Assembly (NCBI RefSeq): GCF_001544875.2 | Contig: NZ_FCOA02000020.1 | Location: 1 to 64,000 of the forward strand | Direction: 5' to 3' | Length of the DNA stretch: 64,000 nt | From: Caballeronia hypogeia | GTDB lineage: Bacteria; Pseudomonadota; Gammaproteobacteria; Burkholderiales; Burkholderiaceae | Shown here: positions 26,385 to 34,159 of the stretch, piece by piece | How positions within the stretch are numbered: the stretch's first letter is position 1 | Layout: every line of letters begins with the position of its first letter | The notes under the pieces: model-generated | What the model saw: only the letters and a program-made list of their open reading frames with translations | Told to the model about the DNA's origin: nothing | The model's database searches: none | Program-made: the position numbers and the translations under genes

Positions 26385-27644
26385 CTACAAAAGAAGAAAA
26401 GCCAGCCCCGCGGTGATGGTGGGTAGGAAGGCGGCGACGAGTAATCGCAGCGGGCTCACCGCGCCCCCGCGAAAGCGATTGCCCAGTATCGCGAGGCCAG
26501 CTGGATTGGGCGCGTTAGCAATCACGGTCAGTCCGCCTCCCGTTACCGCACCGGCCACAAGCAGGTACTTCGCAGTGTCGGACAAACCCGGAATGAGCGA
26601 TCCCAGGTAGGTGATCGCTGCATTGTCCATCACAGCCGTCAGCCCAGTGGCCCCAAAGTAAAGTGCAAGCGCGTCCAGCGAACCGACGACAGGCTGCAAC
26701 CACCATTGCTGTAGTCCTCCGAGCACAATTAGGCCGCCAAGGAAAAACGCGACCAGAAGACTCTCACGAAGCATGAGGGGTGATTGATGGCGCTCGTACG
26801 CTTGCGTATATCCGAGGAAAAACAGAAAGGCCCCAATGAAGACCACCGCATGATGCGAGTTGATAACAACCAGTGCGAGGAATGCGAGGTGAACCAGCGT
26901 AACGCCCACCGGGACGCGCTTCGAGTGCGATGCGTCTGCGTCATCGCTTGAGCTCGGCGGCACGCTCTTAGCCGCGAGCGCTACGAACAGGGTTGCATTG
27001 ACAAGCACGGCGAGCGCGGCTTTCCAGCCAAAGGTCGCTGCCATAAACCGTGTGTCCCATCCCCAGGAACTGGCGACCATCAACACCGGCGGAGCCGCGT
27101 AAGCAGTCATGACGCCGCCGATCGACACGTTCACGAAAAGCAGGGCGAGCCCGAAATACTTGACCCGTTCGGAAACCTGCGCGGCGAACAATCGGTCGCG
27201 CAATAGGAGCGCAGCGAGGGTCATGGCCGCCGGTTCAGTGATAAGAGAGCCGAGAAGTGGGACGGCGCAAAGCGAGAACCACACAACGGCCACTTCGGAA
27301 CGCACCGGCAAGAATCGAGACAACGCCAACACGACGTTGGTGACAAGCACCAGAATCGGCCGACTGGCCGCAATCACCATGATGACGAAGACGAACAGCG
27401 CCTCGGTAAACTCGCGGTGTTCGAGATAGTCCACTGTCGGCGCAGAGCCGACGAGCGCCCACATGATGAGACACAGAACGAGTGCCCAAAATCCGAACAC
27501 AATCTCGACTTCTGCCAGGAAGTGAAATACGCCGGCGTGCCGTGGGAAGCGGTGGCCAAGCGTTTCGATTCGTGCGACCGCGAACGTGTGGGCGAGTGCA
27601 AGGGCGAAGATGACTGCGGCAGCGATTTGGACGGAATGCGGCAT
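26385..27644 (-). CDS. Predicted Na+/H+ antiporter-type membrane protein
   Basis: This 419-residue protein has about eleven hydrophobic helices and fits the putative Na+/H+ antiporter family (PF07399-like). Signatures include the YLEHREFTEALFVFVIMVIAA stretch, SLITEPAAMTLAALLLRDR, DNAAITYLG and ANAPNPAG, which in this ion-transporter superfamily line the transport site. The start at 27644 (MPHSVQIAAAV) puts the first helix at the N-terminus; a longer in-frame start adds an unlikely 31 residues. It lies divergently from the toxin-antitoxin pair. Substrate is inferred from family only. Confidence 0.75.
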   Translation of the reverse strand: MPHSVQIAAAVIFALALAHTFAVARIETLGHRFPRHAGVFHFLAEVEIVFGFWALVLCLIMWALVGSAPTVDYLEHREFTEALFVFVIMVIAASRPILVLVTNVVLALSRFLPVRSEVAVVWFSLCAVPLLGSLITEPAAMTLAALLLRDRLFAAQVSERVKYFGLALLFVNVSIGGVMTAYAAPPVLMVASSWGWDTRFMAATFGWKAALAVLVNATLFVALAAKSVPPSSSDDADASHSKRVPVGVTLVHLAFLALVVINSHHAVVFIGAFLFFLGYTQAYERHQSPLMLRESLLVAFFLGGLIVLGGLQQWWLQPVVGSLDALALYFGATGLTAVMDNAAITYLGSLIPGLSDTAKYLLVAGAVTGGGLTVIANAPNPAGLAILGNRFRGGAVSPLRLLVAAFLPTITAGLAFLLL

Positions 27645-27924
27645 AGGTGGAGGACAGAGGGATGCGGGGCTGATAGTGCGTTGGCCTGCAATCTTACAAT
27701 ATGCCTTCGTGGATCGAACTCCATACAACAGGTGCATGCCTCACGCCTCGAAGGCGCTCCTAGACCGGGCCGCCGGCCAATTTGTTTTTCAGCACCTCCG
27801 CCACCGGCTGAGCCGATGGCTTGCCAGCGCTCGCGAGCCTGGGCTTTGTTTCTTCTGAGCACAGCGGGGAGGATTGCGATGCGCTATAGTATCCGAAGGT
27901 ACTACCTCTGAATACAGGTGCTAC

Positions 27925-28197
27925 ATGGCGACGAGTATCAAGCTCGATGATGAGTTGAAAAGCCGAGTGCAGCGGCTCGCTGGTCTGCGCGATCGCTCAG
28001 CGCACTGGATCATGCGTGAGGCCATTACTCAATACGTTGACCGCGAAGAAAAGCGCGAGGCGTTCAAGCAGGACGCAAAACGAGCCTGGGACGATTATCG
28101 GACCACGGGTCTTCATGTTACGCACGAAGAAGCCGACGCATGGTTGGCGAAATTGGAAGCTGGCGAGGACGCGGAGCCACCTCAGTGCCACGAGTGA
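27925..28197 (+). CDS. ParD/CopG-type antitoxin
   Basis: This 90-residue protein has an N-terminal ribbon-helix-helix (MATSIKLDDELKSRVQRLAG and RSAHWIMREAITQYVDREE) and a charged C-terminal tail that would wrap the toxin. It binds the partner and represses the operon. The ATG at 27925 begins the RHH domain; the upstream 17 in-frame residues are unlikely. An imperfect palindrome (AGTATCCGAAGGTACT, 27889-27904) overlaps a TATAGT -10-like box and could be its operator. Its stop overlaps the toxin start. Confidence 0.88.
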   Translation: MATSIKLDDELKSRVQRLAGLRDRSAHWIMREAITQYVDREEKREAFKQDAKRAWDDYRTTGLHVTHEEADAWLAKLEAGEDAEPPQCHE

Positions 28198-28475
28198 TCT
28201 GGACGCCGCCTGCACTCAATGATGTGCAGCGCCTGTTTCGTTTCCTCAAATCTCAGAACATCAACGCTGCGCGCCGCGCTGTTGCGGCGATCCGCGCAAG
28301 CGTGAAAGTGCTAGCGGACCAGCCTCGAGCAGGCCGCCCCGCTGATGAAATGGATTGTGAATTCCGTGAATGGATCATTGACTTTGGAGACAGCGGATAC
28401 GTCGCCCTCTACCGTCTCGAGGGCGAGACGGCGGCCATCCTAGCTGTCCGTCATCAAAAAGAAGTGGGCTATTAG
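28185..28475 (+). CDS. RelE/ParE-family toxin
   Basis: This 96-residue protein starts with GTG and overlaps the antitoxin by 13 bases, the standard coupling for type II toxin-antitoxin modules. The ParE-like fold is visible in IWTPPALNDVQRLFRFLK, the helix AARRAVAAIRASVKVLADQP, the RAGRPA turn and the C-terminal strands FGDSGYVALYRL and AAILAVRHQKEVGY. ParE toxins poison gyrase and RelE toxins cut mRNA; which applies cannot be decided here. It probably stabilises the replicon. Confidence 0.88.
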   Translation: MPRVIWTPPALNDVQRLFRFLKSQNINAARRAVAAIRASVKVLADQPRAGRPADEMDCEFREWIIDFGDSGYVALYRLEGETAAILAVRHQKEVGY

Positions 28476-28625
28476 AACATCGTCGGGCAGCGTGTTTGTT
28501 GCTCGACGTGGCCGACAAGAAAGCGTCTCTAAGTAACGTTAGTAATCCTGATAAAGCGAATTATCGGGATGGCCTTTCAGCGGTAGAATGGGGCTTCCCC
28601 CATTTACCTGAGGGGGCAGGGGCCC

Positions 28626-28933
28626 GTGGCACAAGGCAACGTCGGCATTGCGGGGGGGGGGGCGGAGAGGACGATCAGCACGAGGACGACCATCACGATT
28701 TCGGCGCCACCCCCGATCCGGAAATCGCGCGTCTCGTCCTCGAACTCGACCGCAGCATCATGCGGCGTCGCCGCGCGGCGGCGCTGCGCCAGATCGTGCA
28801 GGGGCAGCCCGTGCCGCCTCCGATGCAGGTTCCAATGAAGCACAACCGCATCGAACTGCTGGTACTGACCGCCCTGGTCTCGATCTATGGGCCCTCTCTG
28901 TTCGGCGCCGACTTCACTCCGGTGCTGGACTAG
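28626..28933 (+). pseudogene. Small hypothetical gene interrupted at an 11-G tract
   Basis: A GTG-started frame (VAQGNVGIAGGG) runs into an uninterrupted tract of 11 G at 28652-28662. After the tract it loses sense, while another frame continues with a coherent protein (EDDQHEDDHHDFG, then ARLVLELDRSIMRRRR, and ending LFGADFTPVLD). Changing the tract by one base would join them into one protein of about 100 residues with a His/Asp-rich stretch and a hydrophobic C-terminal helix. This is either a phase-variable gene, a natural frameshift, or a sequencing slip. I recognise no family. The IS630 element starts inside its stop codon. Confidence 0.5.
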
Positions 28934-28954
28934 TACAACATCCCGTAAATACCT

Positions 28955-29254
28955 TTAATAATTATCGGGCTGCAAATAAGGCTGTAAGAGCGTGACGACG
29001 ACCTCGGCCATCTCGTCGAGTGAGCCTGTTCCCGGCAGCGGTTCCCATCGGCCGGTGTGGCTGCGAAAGGCGGCACTATAACGATTGCGGGCGAGCTCGG
29101 TAAGGCGCGCCACAACCGTCGGGTCCTCATCATCGAGACGTTTGATCAGCAGGTGCCGCCCGTAGGCTTGTGTGAGGATCTGCTCATGGCCGAGCAAGCT
29201 GCGCAGTTTACGCTGAAGTTCGTCCGCGTAATGTTTGGTGGGTATGGCTGGCAT
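28955..29254 (-). CDS. Second ORF inside the IS630 element, unknown
   Basis: This 99-residue frame lies 13 bases downstream of the transposase on the same strand and ends just inside the left inverted repeat. Sequence features are DELQRKLRSLLGHEQILTQAYGR and a central DEDPTVVARLTELARNRYSAAF, mostly helical and mildly basic. It has no clear family. Most IS630 elements have only a transposase, so this is either a passenger or an element-specific accessory protein. Confidence 0.6.
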   Translation of the reverse strand: MPAIPTKHYADELQRKLRSLLGHEQILTQAYGRHLLIKRLDDEDPTVVARLTELARNRYSAAFRSHTGRWEPLPGTGSLDEMAEVVVTLLQPYLQPDNY

Positions 29255-29267
29255 GTCTGTCTCTCGA

Positions 29268-30350
29268 TTACGATGTGCCCGTTTGCAACGGATAGCCCCG
29301 GAAAGTCCATTTGAAGGGGCGTGCTGCCTGATTATGCTCGTGCGTAAACTGCTCGGTGCGCTCGCGCAGGTGCGCGGTGCTGGTATGACTGGCATGGCGT
29401 AGCACCCGACGCGTGTAGCGAGCAAACCACAGTTCGATCTGATTGACCCAACTCGCGTGCAGCGGGGTGAAGTGGAAGTGAAACCGCTGATCATGCCGCT
29501 CGTTGAACGCCTGCCAGACGGCCTGAGCGCGATGCGTATTGAGGTTGTCCCAAATCACGTGCACCTGTTTGTCCGGGTGAGCAACCGCCACGCGCTCCAT
29601 GAAGGCGACCAGGTCGTCCTGGGTGCGCCGCTCGCGGCAGTCTGCCAGCACCTCTCCGGTATGCACATCAAGCGCGGCAATCAGCGCCTGAGTGCCGTGC
29701 CGGATATATTCAAACTCCCGACGACGCAGCCGTCCCGGTGCCGGCGCGTGCCCCGGGTGCTTGCGCTCGATGGCTTGAATGCCTGTCTTCTCGTCGATGC
29801 TGAGCACCACCGCATTTTTGGGCGCCTTGCGGTACAGCTTGCAAATCACATTGACCTTCTCGCGAAAAGCCGGGTCGGGACTGTGTAGCCATTGCTGGAC
29901 CCGGTGCGGTCGAACGTCGCCAGCCTGCAGAATGCGCTGCACATGGCTGCGGCTGATCTGTTCGACAATGCCACGCTCGATCGCGCGCGCCACTATCTCG
30001 TCCAGTGTCGGCGTAACCCGTCCCTCGGGTTCGTGTGCTTCACATGCCAGCGCAATCAACTGCAGTCGCGTTTCTTGCGTGATGCGTGGCGGACGACCGC
30101 TACGCTCACCCTCGCGCAGGCCCTGCGCACCGTGCTGTGCGATGCGCTTGCGCCACGCGCAGACCGTCTGCACCGATACGCGCAGTTCTCGAGCAATCAC
30201 CGTATTCGGATGTCCTTCGTGCGCCCACAGCGCAATGCGTGCCCGCATCACATCTCGCTGAGTCGCGGTCTTCCGCTCGATCAGCGACAGCAGTTCTTCT
30301 CGTTCTTTCTTCGCCAACTTCACTGGCGTTGCATGACGACCTTGGCTCAT
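29268..30350 (-). CDS. IS630 family transposase
   Basis: This 360-residue DDE transposase carries N-terminal HTH domains (RDVMRARIALWAHEGHPNTV, ELRVSVQTVCAWRKRI) and the DDE nuclease core. Catalytic acidic residues fit LSIDEKTGIQ (first D), VIWDNLNTH (second D) and SWVNQIELWF (the E). The protein appears full length and intact, so the element may be active. Confidence 0.93.
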   Translation of the reverse strand: MSQGRHATPVKLAKKEREELLSLIERKTATQRDVMRARIALWAHEGHPNTVIARELRVSVQTVCAWRKRIAQHGAQGLREGERSGRPPRITQETRLQLIALACEAHEPEGRVTPTLDEIVARAIERGIVEQISRSHVQRILQAGDVRPHRVQQWLHSPDPAFREKVNVICKLYRKAPKNAVVLSIDEKTGIQAIERKHPGHAPAPGRLRRREFEYIRHGTQALIAALDVHTGEVLADCRERRTQDDLVAFMERVAVAHPDKQVHVIWDNLNTHRAQAVWQAFNERHDQRFHFHFTPLHASWVNQIELWFARYTRRVLRHASHTSTAHLRERTEQFTHEHNQAARPFKWTFRGYPLQTGTS

Positions 30351-30408
30351 CCCGACATGTTAGCCAACGCAATTATTTAATCAAGCTATTTAGGGGATGT
30401 TGTACTAG

Positions 30409-30773
30409 TTCGCGGAATGCGGTGCCGTGGTCCTGCTGCAGCAGGACGTGTTGGTCAACCCGGCCAACCCGGCCAACCCGGCGAACTCAACTGAGCCTGC
30501 CGGCGCCGGAGCTCCGTCACTGCACCCGTGTCGATTTCGATAGGCGCCCGGCGATGTCAACTGATTGAAACCGAGGATGTTCGCCTGACTCCCGATTGAG
30601 TGAGATAGTTCGAGGACGTGACGCAGTGGCCGGTGCAGTACCAGCGAACCGGTCGGCGCGCGCCAGCCTGCATACAGGTTCGTGGATAAGGTTAGTACCT
30701 GACTTCGCAGCCCAAACGATGGATATCTTTCGAATATCGTATTGAACGCGCAGCGGGTGACGGACGCTCGCGC
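30409..30773. other. Region after the IS630 element
   Basis: No supported gene. A 9-bp tandem repeat (AACCCGGCC, about three copies) lies near 30455-30485. A short ATG frame across it would encode a GQPGQPGQPG peptide, too short to call. Confidence 0.4.
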
Positions 30774-31592
30774 TTATCGACGCCACGTGAGATAAATGCT
30801 TGAAACGACGATCACCGTGAGAAAGTAAGCGATGATCATCACCGAGGTTTTTATGCCAACAAATTCCCCGGCGACCACCACCGCAACCCCCACATGACGC
30901 GTCGCGCAAGCTATGGCAAGCGACGTTCGGTCATCCCGCGCCGGTCCCCCTAGCAATTCACCGAAGGTCAGTGCGCAGATCATCAACGCCACGAGCGCGA
31001 GTATGGCTGGCCAGCTCATGTCGGATACCAATTGCCAGTTGACGATCAGCAGCATGAATCCGGATATTGCCAGGACGAGGCCGGCGATTGCAATCATGCG
31101 CTCCGCAAGTCGCTCCGACCACAGGGGGAAAAGCGCGTGAAGCGCCATGCCTATCGCAAGCGGTAACAGAATGGCTTTGGCCACCGCTATCGACACGGTG
31201 CCTGGTGGCAGGGCCACAGCGGCCTGGAAATAAGCGCCAAGGGCTGCTATCCAAAAAGGCACGGCGACGATAGCCGCAAGAGAGGACGTCACCAGCAGGC
31301 TGAAGATGTACTCCTGGTTGCCCAGCTTCCGGAGCTTTTTTGGCAACATTGGCGCTCCGGAAGAGACGGCGAGCACCAGCATGGCCGCTTTGACGCCGGG
31401 CTCGATCGGGAGCGCCAGCACAAGACCGAAAGCAACCAACGGGACCAGCAGATACATCGCGCCAAGCGAACGGACCATGAGCATGGGCCGCCGCCACAAC
31501 CAGGTCACGTCTGCGGGCGACGCTCCCGCGCCTACGGCAACGATCGTGACGACGACCGAGACCTTCAGCAGGATCATCAGAATTTCAGTCAC
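30774..31592 (-). CDS. Bile acid:sodium symporter (BASS)-type transporter
   Basis: This 272-residue protein has about nine to ten hydrophobic helices, in keeping with the SBF-like membrane family. Motifs include ALPIEPGVKAAMLVLAVSSGAP, a region equivalent to the conserved ion site, and DDRTSLAIACATRHVGVAV, which resembles the second crossover motif of the family. I chose the GTG at 31592 (VTEILMILLK) with a nearby GAAGG; the upstream 30 in-frame residues look non-coding. Substrate is unknown; members move organic anions with sodium. Confidence 0.72.
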   Translation of the reverse strand: MTEILMILLKVSVVVTIVAVGAGASPADVTWLWRRPMLMVRSLGAMYLLVPLVAFGLVLALPIEPGVKAAMLVLAVSSGAPMLPKKLRKLGNQEYIFSLLVTSSLAAIVAVPFWIAALGAYFQAAVALPPGTVSIAVAKAILLPLAIGMALHALFPLWSERLAERMIAIAGLVLAISGFMLLIVNWQLVSDMSWPAILALVALMICALTFGELLGGPARDDRTSLAIACATRHVGVAVVVAGEFVGIKTSVMIIAYFLTVIVVSSIYLTWRR

Positions 31593-31738
31593 GGCATGAG
31601 CGCCTTCGGTTGATTGAAGCGGTGGTACGCGCGCTGAGAACTTTAGATAAGCGCAACCGCGAGTGTAGTCACAGGGTTGCAATATCGGCGCGATCAGGCT
31701 GCCCAGGATGACGATCGGGCCGCGTACTTCACTTTGCC

Positions 31739-32140
31739 TCAGAGGAGCCTGATGATGATGCTCAGAAAGACGAAGCTCCCCGAACAGGCCATAACCAGTG
31801 CAATAAAAAACGGGGGTCGCCAGACGCTAACGCGTCGAAAGCTGCGTAACTGGGAAATTGATGCCCAATACTCAATCGTGCCCAGCACCATCGAGACCGT
31901 ACCCATGCCAGTGAGGAAAAGCCCTACGCTTCGGGGGCTGTTCGGATGTGCCAGATGCACGCCGGCATCTTTAAATCCTTGCAACACCTTATAGATAGTG
32001 AATCCGAAACTGATCATCGAAAGCGCGGTACGGATCCATGCCATTAACGTGCGGTCGGCGGCCATCAGCGTGCGTGTCGCCGCTAAGTCAGTTCTATCCT
32101 CGGCCAATTCGTTCGTCGATCGTGCTTCCGGGTTAGTCAC
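31739..32140 (-). CDS. DUF202 (YidH-type) inner membrane protein
   Basis: This 133-residue protein matches the DUF202 family: ATRTLMAADRTLMAWIRTALSM, then three helices (SFGFTIYKVL, SVGLFLTGMGTVSMVLGTIEY, FIALVMACSGSFVFLSIII). I chose the GTG at 32140 because GGAG lies six bases upstream; the longer frame adds a proline/arginine-rich stretch unlike the family. Function is unknown. It is often found near stress or oxidation-related genes. Confidence 0.78.
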   Translation of the reverse strand: MTNPEARSTNELAEDRTDLAATRTLMAADRTLMAWIRTALSMISFGFTIYKVLQGFKDAGVHLAHPNSPRSVGLFLTGMGTVSMVLGTIEYWASISQLRSFRRVSVWRPPFFIALVMACSGSFVFLSIIIRLL

Positions 32141-32563
32141 GCCATCTCCGAATGGATTGCGGGGCCGCGCGCAGGCCGGAAAGGCCGGGCGGCCCCGCAG
32201 GAGCCGGGCCAGCATACGCGCCAACCTAATCTAGTTCACCTTAAACGCGATTGCCAGGCTCTCCAATCTTTTAAGCGAAGTTTTAAAACGAAATGGTGAA
32301 ATGCTCTGCTTCGTTTCAATGCTGTTTGCATGGCAGGACCGCCGCAGCGTCGTATTCAGCCAGATCGCTCAATGCGTTTAAAAGGGGGAAATATCAAATT
32401 GCGTTTGCTTTCCCTAACCATGCAGCCTTAAATACCCAAGACGTCTGTGTTGCGAGTCGCGAATTGCGCGATATCGGGACCGACATCTCACCGCCACATG
32501 GACGGCATCGCCACGCAGATTAAGGTCTTGCTGACCCGCTGACTGTCACAGGGGACCATCGCA
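32141..32563. other. Divergent intergenic region upstream of sulfatase maturase
   Basis: It separates the leftward DUF202 gene from the rightward maturase and must hold promoters for both. It includes a moderately AT-rich stretch at 32240-32420. I could not place a confident promoter and see no gene. Confidence 0.4.
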
Positions 32564-33988
32564 ATGGAAGCCACGTTGCTTTCTCGCACCGCAGCATCCG
32601 TTCAAGATCATCTATCAGTTTCCGAAGCCTCGTTATCCGACGCGCCGCCACGCTTTCATTTACTGGCCAAGCCAAGCGGATCTACCTGCAATATCGATTG
32701 CAAATACTGCTTCTTCCTGTCGAAGGAGGCGCTTTACCCAGACGAAAAGCATCGCATGTCGCAAGTGACGCTCGAAACGTATATCCAGCAGTTGCTCGAG
32801 TCGCATCGCAGCCCCGAAGTGACGGTGGCGTGGCAAGGTGGCGAGCCGACGCTGATGAAGGTCGAGTTCTTCAGGCAGGCGGTTGAACTGGTCGAAAAGC
32901 ACCGCAAACCCGGCCAGGTCGTGCAGCATACCTTCCAGACCAACGGCATTCTTCTTGACGATGAATGGTGCGAGTTTTTCAAGAAGAATAATTTTCTTGT
33001 CGGGCTCAGTGTGGATGGTCCACGTGCGGTACACGATGCATATCGCGTCGATCGCCACGGTAACGGCACCTTCGACATGGTGATGCGCGGATGGAACGCG
33101 TTGCGCAAGCACGCGGTGGAGTTCAACATTCTGTGTACAGTCAACGCCGCTAATCAGCATCACGGCCGCGCGGTTTATCGTTTCTTTCGCGACGAACTCG
33201 GCGTGAAATGGGTGCAGTTCATTCCGATCATTGAACGCGCGACGGAACAGACCATTCACCTGGCCAATCTTGGCTGGAGTGAACAGGGTGGCCGCAAGCG
33301 TGTGCTCTACACGCAGACAGGCAATCTGGTCACCGAACGCTCCGTCGGGGCAAAGCAGTATGGGCTCTTCCTGATGGATGTCTTCGAAGAATGGGTCCGG
33401 CACGATGTCGGTCGCGTCTTCGTTCAATTGTTCGATGTCACGCTGGAAGCCTTCTTCGGTCGCCATCTGCTGTGCATTCATGCGCCGACCTGCGGCTTTG
33501 GCCCAGCGCTGGAATATAACGGCGACCTTTACGCGTGCGATCACTTCGTCGAACCAGGATACCGGTTAGGCAATATTCACGAGACGCACATGGTGAAGCT
33601 CATGGCTTCGCCCAAACAGCGCAAGTTTGGCATCGACAAACGTGACTCGCTGACCGCGCAATGCAGAACTTGCGAAGTCAGGTCGTTATGCAACGGGGGT
33701 TGCCCGAAAGATCGCTTTGCACTCTCGCGCGACGGCGAGCCGGGCCAAAACTACCTGTGTCAGGGACTTGAACTGTTTTTCACGCGATCACGGCCCGCCA
33801 TGGAGAAGATGGCAAAACTATTTCGCGAGGGACACCCTCCGTCCGACATCATGGCAATCACCGCAAGCGAAGATAAGCGACGCGGGCCGTATGCGCCATG
33901 TACGTGCGGCAGCGGCCGTAAATTCAGATTTTGTCATGGCGACAAATCGCCTCGCGCCTCCTTCGAAGCAGCGACGCCGGGGGCATAG
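32564..33988 (+). CDS. Anaerobic sulfatase-maturating enzyme (radical SAM/SPASM)
   Basis: This 474-residue enzyme converts the active-site Cys or Ser of a sulfatase to formylglycine without oxygen as oxidant. The radical SAM motif is CNIDCKYC (CxxxCxxC), followed by WQGGEPTL and LSVDGPRAVHDAYR. The C-terminal SPASM-type region supplies clustered cysteines (CGFGPALEYNGDLYACDHF, CRTCEVRSLCNGGCPKDRF) for two more Fe-S clusters. An extra C-terminal SEC-C-like zinc motif (CTCGSGRKFRFCHGD) is present. An AGGGGA ribosome-binding site precedes the ATG. The sulfatase gene follows 171 bases later and is almost certainly its substrate. Confidence 0.93.
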   Translation: MEATLLSRTAASVQDHLSVSEASLSDAPPRFHLLAKPSGSTCNIDCKYCFFLSKEALYPDEKHRMSQVTLETYIQQLLESHRSPEVTVAWQGGEPTLMKVEFFRQAVELVEKHRKPGQVVQHTFQTNGILLDDEWCEFFKKNNFLVGLSVDGPRAVHDAYRVDRHGNGTFDMVMRGWNALRKHAVEFNILCTVNAANQHHGRAVYRFFRDELGVKWVQFIPIIERATEQTIHLANLGWSEQGGRKRVLYTQTGNLVTERSVGAKQYGLFLMDVFEEWVRHDVGRVFVQLFDVTLEAFFGRHLLCIHAPTCGFGPALEYNGDLYACDHFVEPGYRLGNIHETHMVKLMASPKQRKFGIDKRDSLTAQCRTCEVRSLCNGGCPKDRFALSRDGEPGQNYLCQGLELFFTRSRPAMEKMAKLFREGHPPSDIMAITASEDKRRGPYAPCTCGSGRKFRFCHGDKSPRASFEAATPGA

Positions 33989-34159
33989 CATTACAGCACA
34001 AGGTTGATGAGCCGCCCAGCAGGCAATGTTCGCTGCTTCCCTGCCAATGCGCGACATCGTGTTGACGTTTTGCTGCTGCTGTTCAGTCATTAATGCAGCT
34101 TCTTCGCCCGATCTGAAGACAAGCCGATCGGGTCCTATCGGAAAGGAGTCGAAGCAATC

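Larger units (their letters stand above)
28933..30406 (-). mobile_element. Complete IS630-family insertion sequence
   Basis: The element has 19-bp inverted repeats (GTACAACATCCC-S-TAAATA) at 28933-28951 and 30388-30406, with one mismatch. It is flanked by TA at 28931-28932 and 30407-30408, the target duplication typical of IS630/Tc1 elements. It carries the transposase and a second ORF downstream of it. Ends, target site and transposase all agree. Confidence 0.92.

Noticed and set aside
30455-30485. Small collagen-like (GQPG) peptide gene
   Set aside because: Only about 25 codons over a 9-bp tandem repeat; no ribosome-binding site.
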